Shown here piece by piece: positions 15,953 to 28,884 of a stretch of 64,000 nucleotides of DNA; the stretch's first letter is position 1; every line of letters begins with the position of its first letter. The notes beneath the pieces were generated by a model that was not told the DNA's origin, searched no databases, and worked only from the letters and a program-made list of their open reading frames with translations. Made by a program: the position numbers and the translations under genes. The DNA is taken from NCBI RefSeq assembly GCF_004115215.2, contig NC_041743.1:42828305-42892304 (forward strand), read 5' to 3'. The stretch is from Ornithorhynchus anatinus. Its lineage: Eukaryota; Chordata; Mammalia; Monotremata; Ornithorhynchidae.

Positions 15953-16263
15953 ATAATAATTATTATTATTATTATTACGGTGTTTGATAAGCGCTTACTA
16001 TGTGGCAGTCACTGTCCATAGCGCTAGGGTGGGCGCGTGCAAATTGGGCTGGACGCAGTTCTACGTGAGGCTCACAGTCTTAATCCCCATTTTACGGGTG
16101 AGATGACTGAGGCCCGGAGAAGTGAAGCGACTTCTGGTCACAGAGCAGACGAGGGCCAGGGCTGGGATTAGAACCCAGGATCTGACTAATAATAATAATG
16201 ATGATGTTGGTATTTGTTAACCGCTTACTATGTGCAGAGCAGCGTTCTAAGCGCTGGGGGCCT
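15953..16263 (-). repeat. Mon-1 copy and 3' stub
   Basis: Antisense copy 15953-16186 starting in a (TTA)n run, followed by a second 3' stub 16187-16263. It lies 120 bp after RPL11. Confidence 0.82.
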
Positions 16264-16667
16264 GGGCTTTTAAAAAGACGCCGAGCCTACACACCAGCCA
16301 CCCCAAGGAAGATTATTCATCCTAGGTAGCTGGAGAGCCTTGCCTCTTTAAAGACCAACCTTACCTACTCCTTCAGGTGTCTGGCTTCGGTCGGTATTTT
16401 TTAAACGGTGTAAACCCTGCCTCAAATCGCTTCTAATCCACGCTCTTACGTATGAGGGCTCGGGGCCACGGTGCGTTGGTTGTTCTGTCCTTCCATCTGC
16501 ACGTTTTGTTTGGTGAAAGCCCCTCGGGCCGCGTGCCAACTCGGCCTTCGACCCCTTCTCCGAGACGGCAGCCGACTGGCTTCTTGGCTGAGGGCGTCGA
16601 GTCGGCGGAGCGCTGAGGAACTTCGCTCTGGAGGTTTAATCTAGAAGCGGAGGCTGGGGTGAATAAG

Positions 16668-17608
16668 AAAAATACGATGGGTTTTGTTAAGCGCTTACTG
16701 TGTGCCGAGCACTGTACTGAGCGCTGGGATAGATACAGGTTAATCAGGTTGTCCCACGTGGAGCTCACGGTCTTTATTTTACAGATGAGGTAACTGAGGC
16801 CCAGAGAAGTGGCTTGCCCAAAGTCACCCAGCTGACAAGTGGTCGGAATTAGAACCCGCAACCTCCGACTCCCAAGCCCGGGCTCTTTCCGCTCAGTCAC
16901 GCTGCTTCTCCGTCGGCGTTCTCCAGGTCCTCGCATCTCCCCTCCGTGTCTTCCTCACGCTCTCTCCGTCCCTTCATTCGTATTTATCGAGCGCTTCCTG
17001 GGTGCAGGGCACTGGACTAAGCGCCCGGGAAGCCCAATAGAAACGATCCTGCCCACAGTGGGCTCACAGTCCGAAAAGGACTCTTCGGCTTCAGCTCTCG
17101 AGTGTTCAGTAGCGACTTGAAGGTGCTGCAAAGCCGGCTGGTTGCTGCCTGGTCCTGGAGAGAAAGAATCCCGTCCCCCAGGCTCAGCTTCATTGGGTCC
17201 TCGCTCCCGTCGCGAAGGAAAACTCCTCTCATTCATTCAGTAGTACTTATTGAGCGCTTACTACATGCAGAGCACTGTACTGAGCACTTGGGATGTATAA
17301 TGCGGCAACAGATAGAGACCGTCCCTGCCCATTGACGGGCTCACGGTCTAATCGGGGGAGACGGATGGACAGAAGACGGGCTTGGGAGTTCGTGGGTTCT
17401 AATCCCGGCTCCTCCGCTTGTCAGCTGTGTGACCTTAGGCAAGTCACTTTACTTCTCTGTGCCTCAGTCCCCTCCCCGATTAGACTGTAATAAGCCCGTC
17501 ACCGGGCGGGGATTGTCTCTATGTGTTGCCGAACTGTCCATTCCCAGCGCTTAGTACAGTGCTCTGCACATAGTAAGCACTCAATAAATACTATCGAATG
17601 CCTGAAAT
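16668..17608. repeat. Mon-1 and L2 cluster
   Basis: Antisense Mon-1 16668-16912; antisense L2 ends 16972-17075 and 17229-17372; sense Mon-1 head 17373-17480; sense L2 end 17478-17608 with a caataaatactatcgaat terminus. Confidence 0.82.
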
Positions 17609-17839
17609 GAACAGAAACAAGACAACGTCGTCACGATGTTGTCAGGAAGGGTTCTCCTTCCCTTAATGCTGGTATTTGCAGGAAGCGGACGGTTTCGGTG
17701 GTTTTGAAAAGGAATCAGATAGAATCACGGACGAATTACTGTGTGCAGGGCACTCCTAAGCGCCTGATTTCCAACGAGGCATTGAGGTTTTTGCGGGTGG
17801 CGGGCATTTGGAAGAGTACAAGGGTTGGTAGACACGAGC

Positions 17840-18378
17840 TTACAATAATTATTGTATTAAGCACTTACTATGTGCCAGGCACTGTAATAATAATCATGGC
17901 ATTTGTTAAGCGCTTACTACGTTCTAAGCATTGGGGAGGATACCAGGTGATCAGGTTGTCCCTCGTGGGGCTCACAGTCTTCCCATTTTACAGATGAGGT
18001 CGCTGAGGTACAGAGGAGTGAAGCGACTTGCCCAAGGCCACACAGCTGGCAAGCGGCGGAACGGGGATTTGAACCCATGACCTCTGACTCCCAAGCCCGG
18101 GCTCTTTCCGCTGAGCCACGCTGCTTCTAACTGTACAAACACGAGGGTGGTTGTGGATGGAGAACAAACCTGGGAGTCCGAAGGACCTGGGTTCTAATCC
18201 CAACTCCGCCACTTAGCTCTGTAACTTCGGGCCAGTCGCTTGAACTTCTCTGGGCCTCGGTTACCTCGCCGGTAAAATGGGCACGAAGACCGTCAGCCCC
18301 ACGTGGGACATCCTGATAACCTTGTACCCGTCCCAGCGCTCGGCACAGAGTAGGCGCTTAACACATAGCATCATTATT
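17840..18378. repeat. Two opposed Mon-1 copies
   Basis: Antisense 17887-18128 (with a short stub from 17840) and sense 18158-18378. Confidence 0.85.
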
Positions 18379-18849
18379 CAGGACTTAGATGTGGTGGAAG
18401 GACCGAAGTGGGGGAGGAGGAGATAATGACAGCAGGACTTTGAGGGACAACTTCTGTCCGTCAAGCCAGAGATTATAATAATGATAATGTTGGTATTTGT
18501 TAAGCGCTTACTATGTGCCGAGCACCGTTCAGCAGGAGAGGTCTGTACGGGGCTCGACGAACTGTTTGGCTGCCCCCCGCGCCACCGCGGAGACCATCTG
18601 TGCAGGACCGAAGACCGGGTTGGAAGTGGATTTTTCTAGGGTCGAATTCCTTTGAAGGCCCAGACGAACGACCCGGTGGATAGAGCACCGACCTGGGGCT
18701 CGGACCGTCAGAAAGACGTGTGGCCGGGGCTTTGGGGATTTTTTAAAAAATGGTATTTGTTAAGCGCTTACTGCGTTATCGAACCCTGTTCCGAACGCTG
18801 GGGTTAGTCTGAATGAATCAGATGGGGGTTTGGGTTGGGACCTCATGTC

Positions 18850-19535
18850 ATGTAACACCGTGGAGTGGACAGAGCCCGGGCCTGGGAGTCAGAAGGTCGA
18901 GGGTTCTAATCCCGGCTCCGCTCCTTGTCTGTTGTGTGACCTTGGGTGAGTCACTTCACTTCGCAGGCCTCAGTTCCCTCATCTGTAAAATGGGGATCGA
19001 GACTGAGCCCCACATGCGACAGGATCCGACTCGATTCGCTTGGATCCACCCCGGCACTTAGTACGGTGCCCGGCATATAATAAGCACTTATTCATTCATT
19101 CGATGCATTCGATAGTATTTATTGAGCGCTTACTATGTGCAGAGCACCGTACTAAGCGCTTGGAGTGAACAAGTCGGCAACAGATAGAGACGGTCCCTGC
19201 CGTTTGACGGGCTTGCGGTCTGATCGGGGGAGACGGACAGACGAGAACACTTAAGAAATACCATTATTATTATTTTTACTATTAGTCCAAGATTTGTCTT
19301 ATTATGGTACTTCTTAAGCGTTCGCCACGTACTGGGGGGTAGATACGAGGTAATCAGGTTGGACACAGTCCCCGTCCACACTGGGCTCAGGCTCCCCATT
19401 TTTTACTGATTAGATAACTGAGGCCGAGAGGAGCCAAGTGACCTGCCCGAGGTCACGCAGCAGATAAGTGGTGGAGCCGGAGATTAGAACCCTTGACCCT
19501 CTGACTCCCAGGCCCCGGGTTCTATCCGCTCCACA
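18850..19535. repeat. Mon-1 split by an L2 end, then antisense Mon-1
   Basis: Sense Mon-1 18850-19088 resumes at 19252 after an antisense L2 end (19090-19250). The word cactta flanks the insert on both sides, as a target-site duplication. Antisense Mon-1 19290-19535 follows. Antisense stubs also lie at 18473-18532 and 18755-18810. Confidence 0.8.
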
Positions 19536-20005
19536 GTGTTAATTGGCATGAGGTCCCAAACCCCAATCTAACCACTTCAGATTAACCCCAGCGGTTGGAA
19601 CCATGTTTGATATATAGTAAGCGCTTCACAAATACCATTAAGAACCCAAAATCCCGATCACGCTGCCGTCCACACGTCTATCTGACGCTCTGCACCGGCG
19701 CTGGACGCCCCGGTTCCGCAGGATGGGACCTCGCTTTTCTTAGACATTTTTGATTTCCCTGACTTGGAGTTGTTGCAGAGAAGAGGGAAAAGGAGGAGGG
19801 AGGGGAAAGCGTGAGCTCTTCTGAACGCACCTAATCATCCCTGAGGGAACGAGGTGATAATGCTATTTATTAGGTGCTTCCTAGGTCCCTAGGAGATCAG
19901 AGGGTTAAGTCTTTCGGGGCAAGAAAAAGGTGTGAAGACTTAAGGTAATCGCCCCCCTGGTGTTAACGACTCGAGAAGGCGTTCCATACAGCGCTCCTCT
20001 ACTGT
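19536..20005. other. Low-repeat spacer
   Basis: Apart from a Mon-1 3' scrap near 19590-19640 I see no repeat, coding frame or RNA in this 470 bp. Confidence 0.4.
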
Positions 20006-20007
20006 TA

Positions 20008-21062
20008 GAGTGTTTATTAAGAGCCTTTTATGTTGCAGTGCCGTGCTAACCGTTGGGGATAGAAGCAAGATAACCAGACGGGACGCTGTCCCTCAGCAGA
20101 ATAGCGGCTAGAGCCCGGGCCTGGGATTCTGAAGGTCATAATCATGATGGCATTTAAGCGCTTACATTGTGTCAAGCACCGGTCTGAGCGCCGGAGAGGA
20201 TACAAGGTGATCAGGTTGTCCCACGTGGGGCTCCCGGTCTTCATCCCCATTATAGAGATGCGGGAAGCGAGGCCCGGTGAAGTGACTTGCCCCAAGTCAC
20301 CCAGCTGACAAGCGGCTGAGCCTGGATTTGAACCCATGACCACGGCGGCTTCTCACCCCGGCTCTGCCACTTGTCTGCAGGGTGACCTTGGGCAAGCCGC
20401 TTCGCTTCTCTGGGCCTCGGTTCCCCCGTCTTGAGACGGTGAGCCCCACGTGGGACGAGGACTAATAATAGTAATCATGTTGGTATTTGTTAAGCGCTTA
20501 CTATGTGCCGAGCACTGTTCTAAGCGCTGGGGTAGACATAGGGGAATCGGGTCGTCCCACGTGGGGCTCACAGTCTTCATCCCCGTTTTACAGATGAGGG
20601 AACTGAGGCCCAGAGAAGTTAAGTGACTTGCCCACAGTCACACAGCTGACAAGTGGCAGAGCTGGGATTCGAACTCATGACCTCTGACTCCAAAGCCCGT
20701 GCTCTTTCCACTGAGCCACGCTGCTTCTAATGTTGGTATTTGTTAAGCGCTTACTATGTGCCGAGCACTGTTCTAAGCGCTGGGGTAGACACAGGGGAAT
20801 CGGGTCGTCCCACGTGGGGCTCACAGTCTTAATCCCCATTTTACAGATGAGGGAACTGAGGCCCCGAGAAGTCAAGTGACTTGCCCAAAGTCACACAGCT
20901 GACAAGTGGCCGAGCCGGGATTCGAACCCATGACCTCTGACTCCAAAGCCCGTGCTCTTTCCACTGAGGACTGGATCCAACCCGTCTTGCTCGCATCCAC
21001 CCCGGCGCTTAATACAGGGCCTGGCACTTAGTTGAGCGCTTAACACATACCATCATCGTCAT
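20008..21062. repeat. Nested Mon-1 cluster with tandem near-identical copies
   Basis: An old sense Mon-1 (20100-20135, 20350-20462, tail 20970-21062) has received an antisense copy (20136-20349) and then two tandem antisense copies (20463-20727 and 20728-20968) that look nearly identical to each other. Confidence 0.78.
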
Positions 21063-21752
21063 TGGCTCAATGGAAAGAGCCCGGGCTGGGGAGTCAGAGG
21101 TCATGGGTTCAAATCCCGCCTCTGCCGCTTGTCAGCTGTGTGACCGTGGGCAAGTCACTTCACTTCTCTGGCCCTCAGTTCCCTCCTCTGTAAAATAGGG
21201 ATGAAGACCGGGAGCCCCACCTGGGACACCCTGATGCCCCTGTATCTCCCCCAGCGCTTAGAACAGTGCTCTGCACAGAGTAAGCGCTTAACAGATACCA
21301 ACATTATTATTATTATGAAAAAAATCTCGGTGAACCAAAGGAAAGAAGATTCCCGGGGTCAGGTGGCCAAAATCATTGCCCAGTCACTAGCCACGCTGCG
21401 CCGGCTCAGTGGAAAGAGCACGGGCTTGGGAGTCAGAGGTCATGGGTTCGAATCCCAGCTCTGCCACTTGACAGCTGTGTGACTGTGGGCAAGTCACTTC
21501 ACTTCTCTGGGCCTCAGTTACCTCATCTGTAAAATGGGGATTAACCGTGAGCCTCACGTGGGACAACCTGATTCCCCTTTGTCTACCCCAGCGCTTAGAA
21601 CAGTGCTCGGCACATAGTAAGCGCTTAACAAATACCAACATTATTATTAAGTGGCGTTGGAGGTGGGAGTAAGCGTTCAATGAATACGATTGATTGATTG
21701 ATTGACTGGATGGATGAATGAAGGAAGGAAGGAATGAAGGAAGGAATGAGAG
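21063..21752 (+). repeat. Two sense Mon-1 copies and an L2 tail
   Basis: Full copies 21063-21317 and 21393-21650, both ending in (ATT)n, then an L2 terminus with a gattgattgattg/gaaggaagg microsatellite 21660-21752. Confidence 0.9.
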
Positions 21753-21753
21753 A

Positions 21754-21942
21754 CTGGCCTGCGGCCCTAGGAGGTAACTGACCAATAGGAAATTTTCCTG
21801 TGGCTTTGAGCCGATTTCATTGGTCGGGAGAGGGGGGAAGGATTAAATCGTGTTAGAGACTGGAGAGTCCAGGATAAAACTGACCAATGGGAAATTGTCC
21901 CGTGGCTTTGCACTGATTTCATTGGTCGAGGAGGGGGGCGGG
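21754..21942. repeat. Duplicated module with paired CCAAT boxes
   Basis: Two copies of an 85-bp module offset by 102 bp (about 21754-21838 and 21856-21940). Each has a CCAAT (21782, 21884) and, 37 bp on, an inverted ATTGG (21819, 21921). It resembles no local SINE or L2. Confidence 0.75.
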
Positions 21943-22094
21943 GGGGGCTCCCTTCCGTCTCCCTTCCTCCGCTCAGCATCTCCTGTCTCCTCCTTGTGCA
22001 CCTTCTCATCAATCAGTCAATCAGTTGGATTTATTGATCGGTTGCTCCGCGCAGAGCACTGGACCGAGAGCTCAGCGCTTGTGTATATATGTGT

Positions 22095-22884
22095 AATTTA
22101 TTCATTCATTCAGTAGTATGTATTGAGCCCTTACTATGTGCACAGCACTGTCCTAAAGCGCTTGGAATGGACAGCGCTTAGAACAGTGCTCTGCACATAG
22201 TAAGCGCTTAACAAATACCAAACAAATATATTATTAGATAGAGACCATCCCTGCCCCATGACGGGCTCACAATCTAAACGGACAGGCTCACGGCCTATAT
22301 ATCTATAATTCTGATTTATTAGTATCGATGCCCATTTACTTGTGTTGATGTGCATATAGCTGTAATTCTATTTATAGTGATACCTATTTACTTGTTTTGA
22401 TATGCATATAGTTGTAATTCTATTTATTTATATTGTTGCCTGTTGACCTTTTTTTGATGTCCATCCCCCCCCCCCCCACCTTATAAGGCGGTAAGCCCTG
22501 TGTGGGCAGGGATTGTCTCTCTCTATTGCTGAATTGTACTTTCCAAGCGCTTAGTTCAGTGCTCTAATAATAATAATGATGGCATTTGTTAAGCGCTTAC
22601 TATGTGCAAAGCACGGTTCTAAGCGCTGGGGAGGATACGAGGTGATCAGGTTGTCCCACGTGGGGCTCACAGTCTTAATCCCCATTTTACAGATTTGGTA
22701 AATGAGGCCCAGAGAAGTGACTTGCCCAAAGTCACACAGCTGACAAGCGGCCGGGCTGGGATTCGAACCCATGATCTCTGACTCCCAAGCCCGGGCTCTT
22801 TCCACTGAGCCACGCTGCGTGCTCCGCACACAGTAAGCACTCAATAAATACAATTGAATGAATGAATAAATGAATGAATGAATG
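22095..22884. repeat. L2 ends carrying Mon-1 insertions
   Basis: Antisense L2 end 22095-22290 contains a sense Mon-1 3' end (22172-22236). Sense L2 22300-22884 is split by an antisense full Mon-1 (22566-22818); gtgctc is found on both sides of that insert. Confidence 0.8.
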
Positions 22885-23530
22885 ATGGCATTTGTTAAAC
22901 ACTTACTATGTGCCAAGCACTGTTCTAAACGCTGGGCGTGATACAAGGTCATCAGGTTGTTCCCCGTGGGGCTCCCAGTCTTCATCCCCATTTGACAGAG
23001 GAAGGAACTGAGGCCCAGAGAAGTGAAGTGACTCGCCCACAGTCACCCAGCTGACAAGTGGGGGAGGCGGGGATTAGAACCCACGTCCTTGGGCCTCCCA
23101 AGCCCGGGCTCTGTCCACGTAGTCCAGTGCTCTGCATATAGTAGGCGCTCAATAGATACTATTACATGCATGATAAGCAGCGTGGCTCAGTGAAAAGAGG
23201 CCGGGCTTGGGAGTCAGAGGTCATGGGTTCGAATCCCGGCTCCGCCACTTGTCAGCTGTGGGACTTTGGGCAGGTCACTTCACTTCTCTGGGCCTCATCT
23301 GAAAAATGGGGATGAAGACTGGGAGCCCCATGAGGAACAACCTGATCACCTTGTATCCCCCCCAGCGCTCAGAGCAGCGCTTGGCCCGCAGTAAGCGCTT
23401 AACAGATACCTACATCATTATTATTATTAATCCCCCTTTTCCAGATGCGGGCACTGAGGCCCAGAGAAGTGAAGTGACTGGCCCACGGTCACACAGCTGC
23501 CAAGGGGCAGAGTCAGGATTCGAACCCATC
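22884..23530. repeat. Mon-1 cluster
   Basis: Antisense 22884-23118, L2 terminus 23120-23172, sense 23173-23428, antisense fragment 23430-23530. Confidence 0.85.
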
Positions 23531-23749
23531 TCGTTTCGGGAGGGTGGAGTCCTCGAGGGCCGGAAGGGTGGCCGCCGTCGGGGAGGAGGAAGCCCCCAGG
23601 GGGAGGAAGCGCCCACCCGTGAACGGGGAGCCCTCAACCGTCCCCGTTCCGCCTTTCGCACCCACAGCGCCCTTTCCTTTCCTCCTCGGAGCCTTCGAGG
23701 GACGCACGGCCTTCTGCACGGTGCAGGCCTCAGCACCACCTGAAAAAAT

Positions 23750-23998
23750 CGTGGCTCAGTGGAAAGAGCCCGGGCTTGAGAGTCAGAGGTCATGGGTTCG
23801 ACTTCCGGCTCTGCCCCTTGTCAGCTGGGTGACCCTGGGCAAGTCACTTCACTTCTCTGGGCCTCAGTTACCTCATCTGTCAAATGGGCATTAACTGTGA
23901 GCCTCACGTGGGACGACCTGATGACCCTGTATCTCCCCCAGCGCTTAGAACAGTGCTCTGCACATAGTAAGCGCTGAACAAATACCAACATTATTAGA
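23750..23998 (+). repeat. Mon-1 SINE
   Basis: Sense copy from gtggctcagtgg to aacattattag. The 220 bp before it (23531-23749) are GC-rich, repeat-free and not recognisably coding. Confidence 0.9.
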
Positions 23999-24103
23999 AA
24001 ATAAAAACAACGATCCCACCCCCCACAAAAATCCCCACCTCCCATCTTGGCTAGAGAATAAATCTTTGCAGAGAGGGGTAGCGGGGCCCAATAAGGAGAA
24101 TAA

Positions 24104-24592
24104 TATTCATTCAATAGTATTTATTGAGCGCTTAGTATGTGCAGAGCACTGTACTAAACGCTTGGGGTGGACAATTGGGCAACAGATAGAGACAATCCCT
24201 GCCCAATGACGGGGTCACAATCTAATCAGGGGAGACGGCTGGACAAAAACAAGTCAACGTAATCACCATAAATAGAATCAAGATGATAGTGTTTGTTTAG
24301 CGCTTACTATGTGCCCTACACCGTTCTAAGCGCTGGGGGAGATAGAATAATAATGTTGGTATTTGTTAAGCGCTTACTATGTGCAGAGCACTGTTCTAAG
24401 CGCTGGGGGAGATACAGGGTAATGAGGTTGTCCCACGTGAGGCTCACAGTTAATCCCCATTTTACAGATGAGGGAACCGAGACACAGAGAAGTGAAGGGA
24501 CTTGCCCACAGTCACCCAGCTGACAAGTGGCAGAGCCGGGATTCGAACCCATGACCTCTGGCTCCCAAGCCCGGGCTCTTTCCACTGAGCCA
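24104..24592 (-). repeat. L2 end and Mon-1
   Basis: Antisense L2 end 24104-24280, a Mon-1 3' stub 24283-24346 and a full antisense Mon-1 24346-24592. Confidence 0.88.
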
Positions 24593-24627
24593 AGATAGAA
24601 GCCTGACTACTTGATTTGTTTTGCTTA

Positions 24628-25030
24628 GAGAAGCAGCGTGGCTCAGTGGAAAGAGCATGGGCTTTGGAGTCAGGGCTCATGAGTTCGAATCCCAGCTCTG
24701 CCACTTGTCGGCTGTGTGACTGTGGGCAAGTCACTTCACTTCTCTGTACCTCATCTGTAAAATGGGGATTAAGACTGTGAGCCCCACGTGGAACAACCTA
24801 ATTCCCCTATGTCTACCCCAGCGCTTAGAACAGTGCTCGGCACATAGTAAGCGCTTAACAAATACCAACATTATTATTATTATTTTGCGGCCCGTCTCCC
24901 CCGTTTAGACCGTGAGCCCGTCGTTGGGCGGGGATGGTCTCTCTCTGTGGTCCGATTGTCCATCCCCAGCGCTTAGTACAGTGCTCCGCCCACAGTAAGC
25001 GCTCAATAGATACGATTGAATGAAAGAGTG
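24628..25030 (+). repeat. Mon-1 then L2 end
   Basis: Full sense Mon-1 24628-24884, then sense L2 end 24885-25030 with gcgctcaatagatacgattg. Confidence 0.9.
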
Positions 25031-25034
25031 GATG

Positions 25035-25462
25035 AGGCTAATCGGTTTGGACACAGCCCCTGTCCGGCGAAGTCTTATTCCCCACTGTACCGACGAGGTG
25101 ACTGAGGCACAGAGAAGTGAAATGACTTGCCTAAACTCACACAGCAGCCAAGGGGCAGAGGCGGGATTAGAACCCATGACCACCTGATTCCCACGCCTGT
25201 GCTCTATGAACCACGCCACACTAATGATGGTATTTTTTAAGCGCTTACTATGTGCCAAGCACTCTTCTAAGCGCTGGGGAGGATACAAGGTCATCAGGGT
25301 GGCCCACGCGGGGCTCCCCGTCTCCATCCCCATTTTCCAGATGAGGTCACCGAGGCCCAGAGAAGTGAAGTGACTTGTCCAAAGTCACACAGCCGAGAAG
25401 GGGCGGAGGCGGGATTAGAACCCACGACCTCCGAGTCCCACGCCCGGGCTCTTTCCACTTTC
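25035..25462 (-). repeat. Two antisense Mon-1 copies
   Basis: A 3'-truncated copy 25035-25210 and a nearly full copy 25220-25462. Confidence 0.82.
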
Positions 25463-25464
25463 CA

Positions 25465-26985
25465 GGCCGGGCCCGGGAGTCAGAAGGTCCTGGGTTCTCG
25501 TCTCCCCCCGGCCTCCCCCCGCCCCCTCCGCCACCTGGGTGACTTTGCTGGGTGACTTTGGGGAAGTGGCTTCACTTCTCTGGGCCTCCGTTCCCTCATG
25601 CATAGAGAAGCAGCGCGGCTCAGTGGCAAGAGCCCGGGCTTGGGAGTCAGAGGTCGTGGGTTCTAATCCCGCCTCCGCCGCTCGTCTGCCGTGCGGCCTT
25701 GGGCAAGTCGCTTCTCTGGGCCTCAGTTCCCCCATCTGTAAAATGGGGGTTGTCTCCCCCTTCTAGACTGTGAGCCCGTCGTTGGGCAGGGATTGTCTCT
25801 GTTGCCAAACTGGACTTTCCAAGCGCTTAGTACAGTGCTCTGCACACAGTAAACGCTCAATAAATAGGATTAATAATGTTGGTATTTGTTCAGCGCTTAC
25901 TATGTGCACAGCACTGTTCTAAGCGCTGGGGGAGATACAGCTTAATCAGGTTGTCCCCCATGAGGCTCACAGTCAATCCCCATTTTACAGATGAGGGAAC
26001 TGAGGCCCAGAGAAGTAGGACTGGATGACTGAAGACTGAGCCCCTTGTGGGACAACCTGATGATCTTGTCTCTACCCCAGCGCTTAGAACAGTGCTTGGC
26101 ACATAGTAAGCGCTTAACAAATGCCATCGTATTAGTAGTGGAAAGAAGACGGGGTTGGGAGTTGGAGGTCGTGGGTTCTAATCTCGGCTCCGCCCCTTGT
26201 CAGCTGGGTGATTTTGGGTTTCGCTTAACTTCTCTTCTCTGTGCCTCAGTTCCCTCATCTGTAAAATGGGGATTAAGACTGTGAACCCCACGAGGAACAA
26301 CCCGCTTACCTTGTATCGACCTGATTTCCTTAATGATTTCCTTAGAGAAGCAGCGTGGCTCAGGGGAAAGAGCCCGGGCTTGGGAGCCGGAGGTCATGGG
26401 TTCGAATCCCGGCTCTGCCACTTAGCTGTGTGACTATGGGCAAGTCACTTCACTTCTCTGGGCCTCAGTTACCTCATCTGTACAATGGGGATGTAAGCCT
26501 CACGTAGGACCACCGGATTACCCTTTATCTCCCCCAGCGCTTAGAACAGTGCTCTACACATAGTAAGCGCTTAACAAATACCAACATTATTATTATTATT
26601 CCTTGTATCTCCCCCAGCTCTTAGAACAGTGCTTGGCACCTAGTAAATGCTTAACAAATATTATTATCATTATTATTATTATTATTAATAATAAAATGGG
26701 ATGAAGACTGTGAGCCCCACGTGGGCCAGAGAGGCATCTAACATGATGATTTTATATCTTCTCTGGCGTCTGGCACAGAGTAAATGGGGATTTAGCCTGT
26801 GAGCCCCATGTGGGACAACCTGATGACCTCGTATTTCCCTCAATGCTTAGGACAATGCTTGGCACATAGTAAACGCCTAACAAATACCATTATTATTATT
26901 ATTATTATTAATAGAATGGGGATGAAGACTGGGAGCCCCACGTGGGCCAGAGAGGCATCCAAACATGATGATTTTTATATCTACT
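25465..26985. repeat. Dense Mon-1 and L2 tract
   Basis: Sense head 25465-25600; sense Mon-1 25603-25750 joined to L2 end 25750-25872; antisense 25873-26016; sense pieces 26017-26128 and 26130-26320; full sense copy 26344-26600; then four sense 3' halves with (ATT)n tails to 26985. Confidence 0.82.
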
Positions 26986-26989
26986 CCGG

Positions 26990-27236
26990 CGCGTGGCTCA
27001 GTGGCAAAAGGCCGGGCTTGGGAGTCAGAGATCATGGGTTCAAATCTCGACTCGGGCGCTTGTCAGGTGGGCGACTTTGGGCAAATCACTTCACTGGGCC
27101 TCACTTGCCTCCTCTGTCAAATGGGGATGAAGACCGGGAGCCCCCCGTGGGACCCCCTCATCACCTTGTATCCTCTCCAGCTCTTAGAACGGTGCTCGGC
27201 GCATAGGAAGCGCTTAATAAATGCCATCATTATTAG
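26990..27236 (+). repeat. Mon-1 SINE
   Basis: Diverged sense copy ending gccatcattattag. Confidence 0.85.
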
Positions 27237-27399
27237 TAACGTTCAACATAGAGGACGATTAATTATTATTAGGGGGCGGTGAGTGAGACTGGGGGCTCCT
27301 TTAACCTCCTTTTCGGGTTGGAGTCCAGCTCGGCCGGCCCGGGGGCTTTTTTCTGTGGCCCTGAGGTTGAGGCTTCGTGCTCGTCCTGCCCCTTTGCCA

Positions 27400-28022
27400 T
27401 CAGCTCTTCTGGACATCCCTGCTGGGTGATCTCGGACAAATCACTCAACCTCTCTGTTCCTCCCTTTCCTCCTCTGTAAAATGGGCATCGAAATAGCCTC
27501 CCTCCCTTTTAGACTGCGAGTCCCGTGTGGGGCAGAGACGGTGATTGAGGGGAGGGTTTTGTAGCCACCCCAGCGTTTAGCGCGGGGCTTGGCACAGAGC
27601 AGGCGCTTAATAAATACAATCAATCAACGTTGAGTGCTTTACTGTGTAGAGGGGGACTGAACTGAACGCGGGGGAGTACAGTCAGTAGGCAAGAAAGCCG
27701 CCTTCGAGGAGCTTGCGATTTTAGAGGGAAGACGGACGATTCCAGGTAGGGGAAAGCATCGGGGTTTAATCATTTTGGTATTTGTTAAGCGCTTACTATG
27801 TGCCGAGCACCGTTCTAAGGGCTGGGGTAGACAGAGGGGAATCAGGTTGTCCCACGTGGGGCTCCCAGTCTTCATCCCCATTTGACAGATGAGGGAACTG
27901 AGGCACAGAGAAGTGAAGTGACTCGCCCACAGTCACACAGCCGACAAGTGGCAGAGCTGGGATTCGAACTCACGAGCCCTGACTCCAAAGCCCGTGCTCT
28001 TTCCACTGAGCCACGCTGCTTT
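27400..28022. repeat. Old Mon-1, L2 end and younger Mon-1
   Basis: Sense, diverged 27400-27630; antisense L2 end 27632-27740; antisense full copy 27768-28022. The stretch 27240-27400 holds no visible element. Confidence 0.78.
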
Positions 28023-28151
28023 TACAGCAACGTTGGGGCGAGTGGCATTTAGGGGGTGCGGATTCGAGGCCGAAGGTGACTCGGGGGTGGGAAAATGGGG
28101 TAGGGAGATGAGAAATGAGTCAGGGAAGGCCTCCTGGAGATTAAAGAGGAG

Positions 28152-28790
28152 CCGCCCCATTTAGTGGCAAGAGCCCGGGTTTGGGAGTCAGACGTCGTGG
28201 GTTCTAATCCCGCCTCCGCCCCTTCTCAGCTGCGTGCCTTTGGTCAAGTCACTTCACTTCTCTGGGCCTCGGTGACCTCATCTGGAAAATGGGGATGAAG
28301 ACGGGGAGCCCCGCGTGGGACAACCCGATGACCCTGGAACCACCCCAGCGCTTAGAAAAGTGCTTGGCACCATAGTAAGGGCTTAACAGATACCATTATA
28401 GTAATAATAATAATTATTATTATTATTAAAGAGAAGCAGGGTGGTTTAGTGGAAAGAGCACGGGCTTGGGAGTCAGAGGTCGTGGGTTCTAATCCCGCAT
28501 CCGCCATTCATTCAATCGTATTTATTGAGCGCTTACTGTGTGCAGAGCGCTGTATTAAGCGCTTGGAAAGCAACAGATAGAATCCATCCCTACTCAACAA
28601 CGGGCTCACTGTGTGACTTTGGGCAAGTCGCTTAACTTCTCTGTGCCTCAGTTTCCTCATCTGGAAAAAAAGGGGGATGAAGACCGTGAGCCCCGCGCGG
28701 GACAATCCGCTCACCTTCTATGTCCCCCGGTGCCGAGAACAGTGCTTGGCACAGAGTAAGCGCCTAACAAATAGCAGCGTTATTATTAAA
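28152..28790 (+). repeat. Two Mon-1 copies, one split by L2
   Basis: Sense 28152-28428 and sense 28430-28790; the second is interrupted by an antisense L2 end (28507-28612) in the middle of its head. Confidence 0.85.
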
Positions 28791-28884
28791 AGGGTTTGAC
28801 AAGGAAGACAGCAGAGACCGGCCAGAGAAAGGACTGTAAAATAGACGCCAAGGGAGCTGAGCTGTACTGGGAGAGGAGCGAAGA

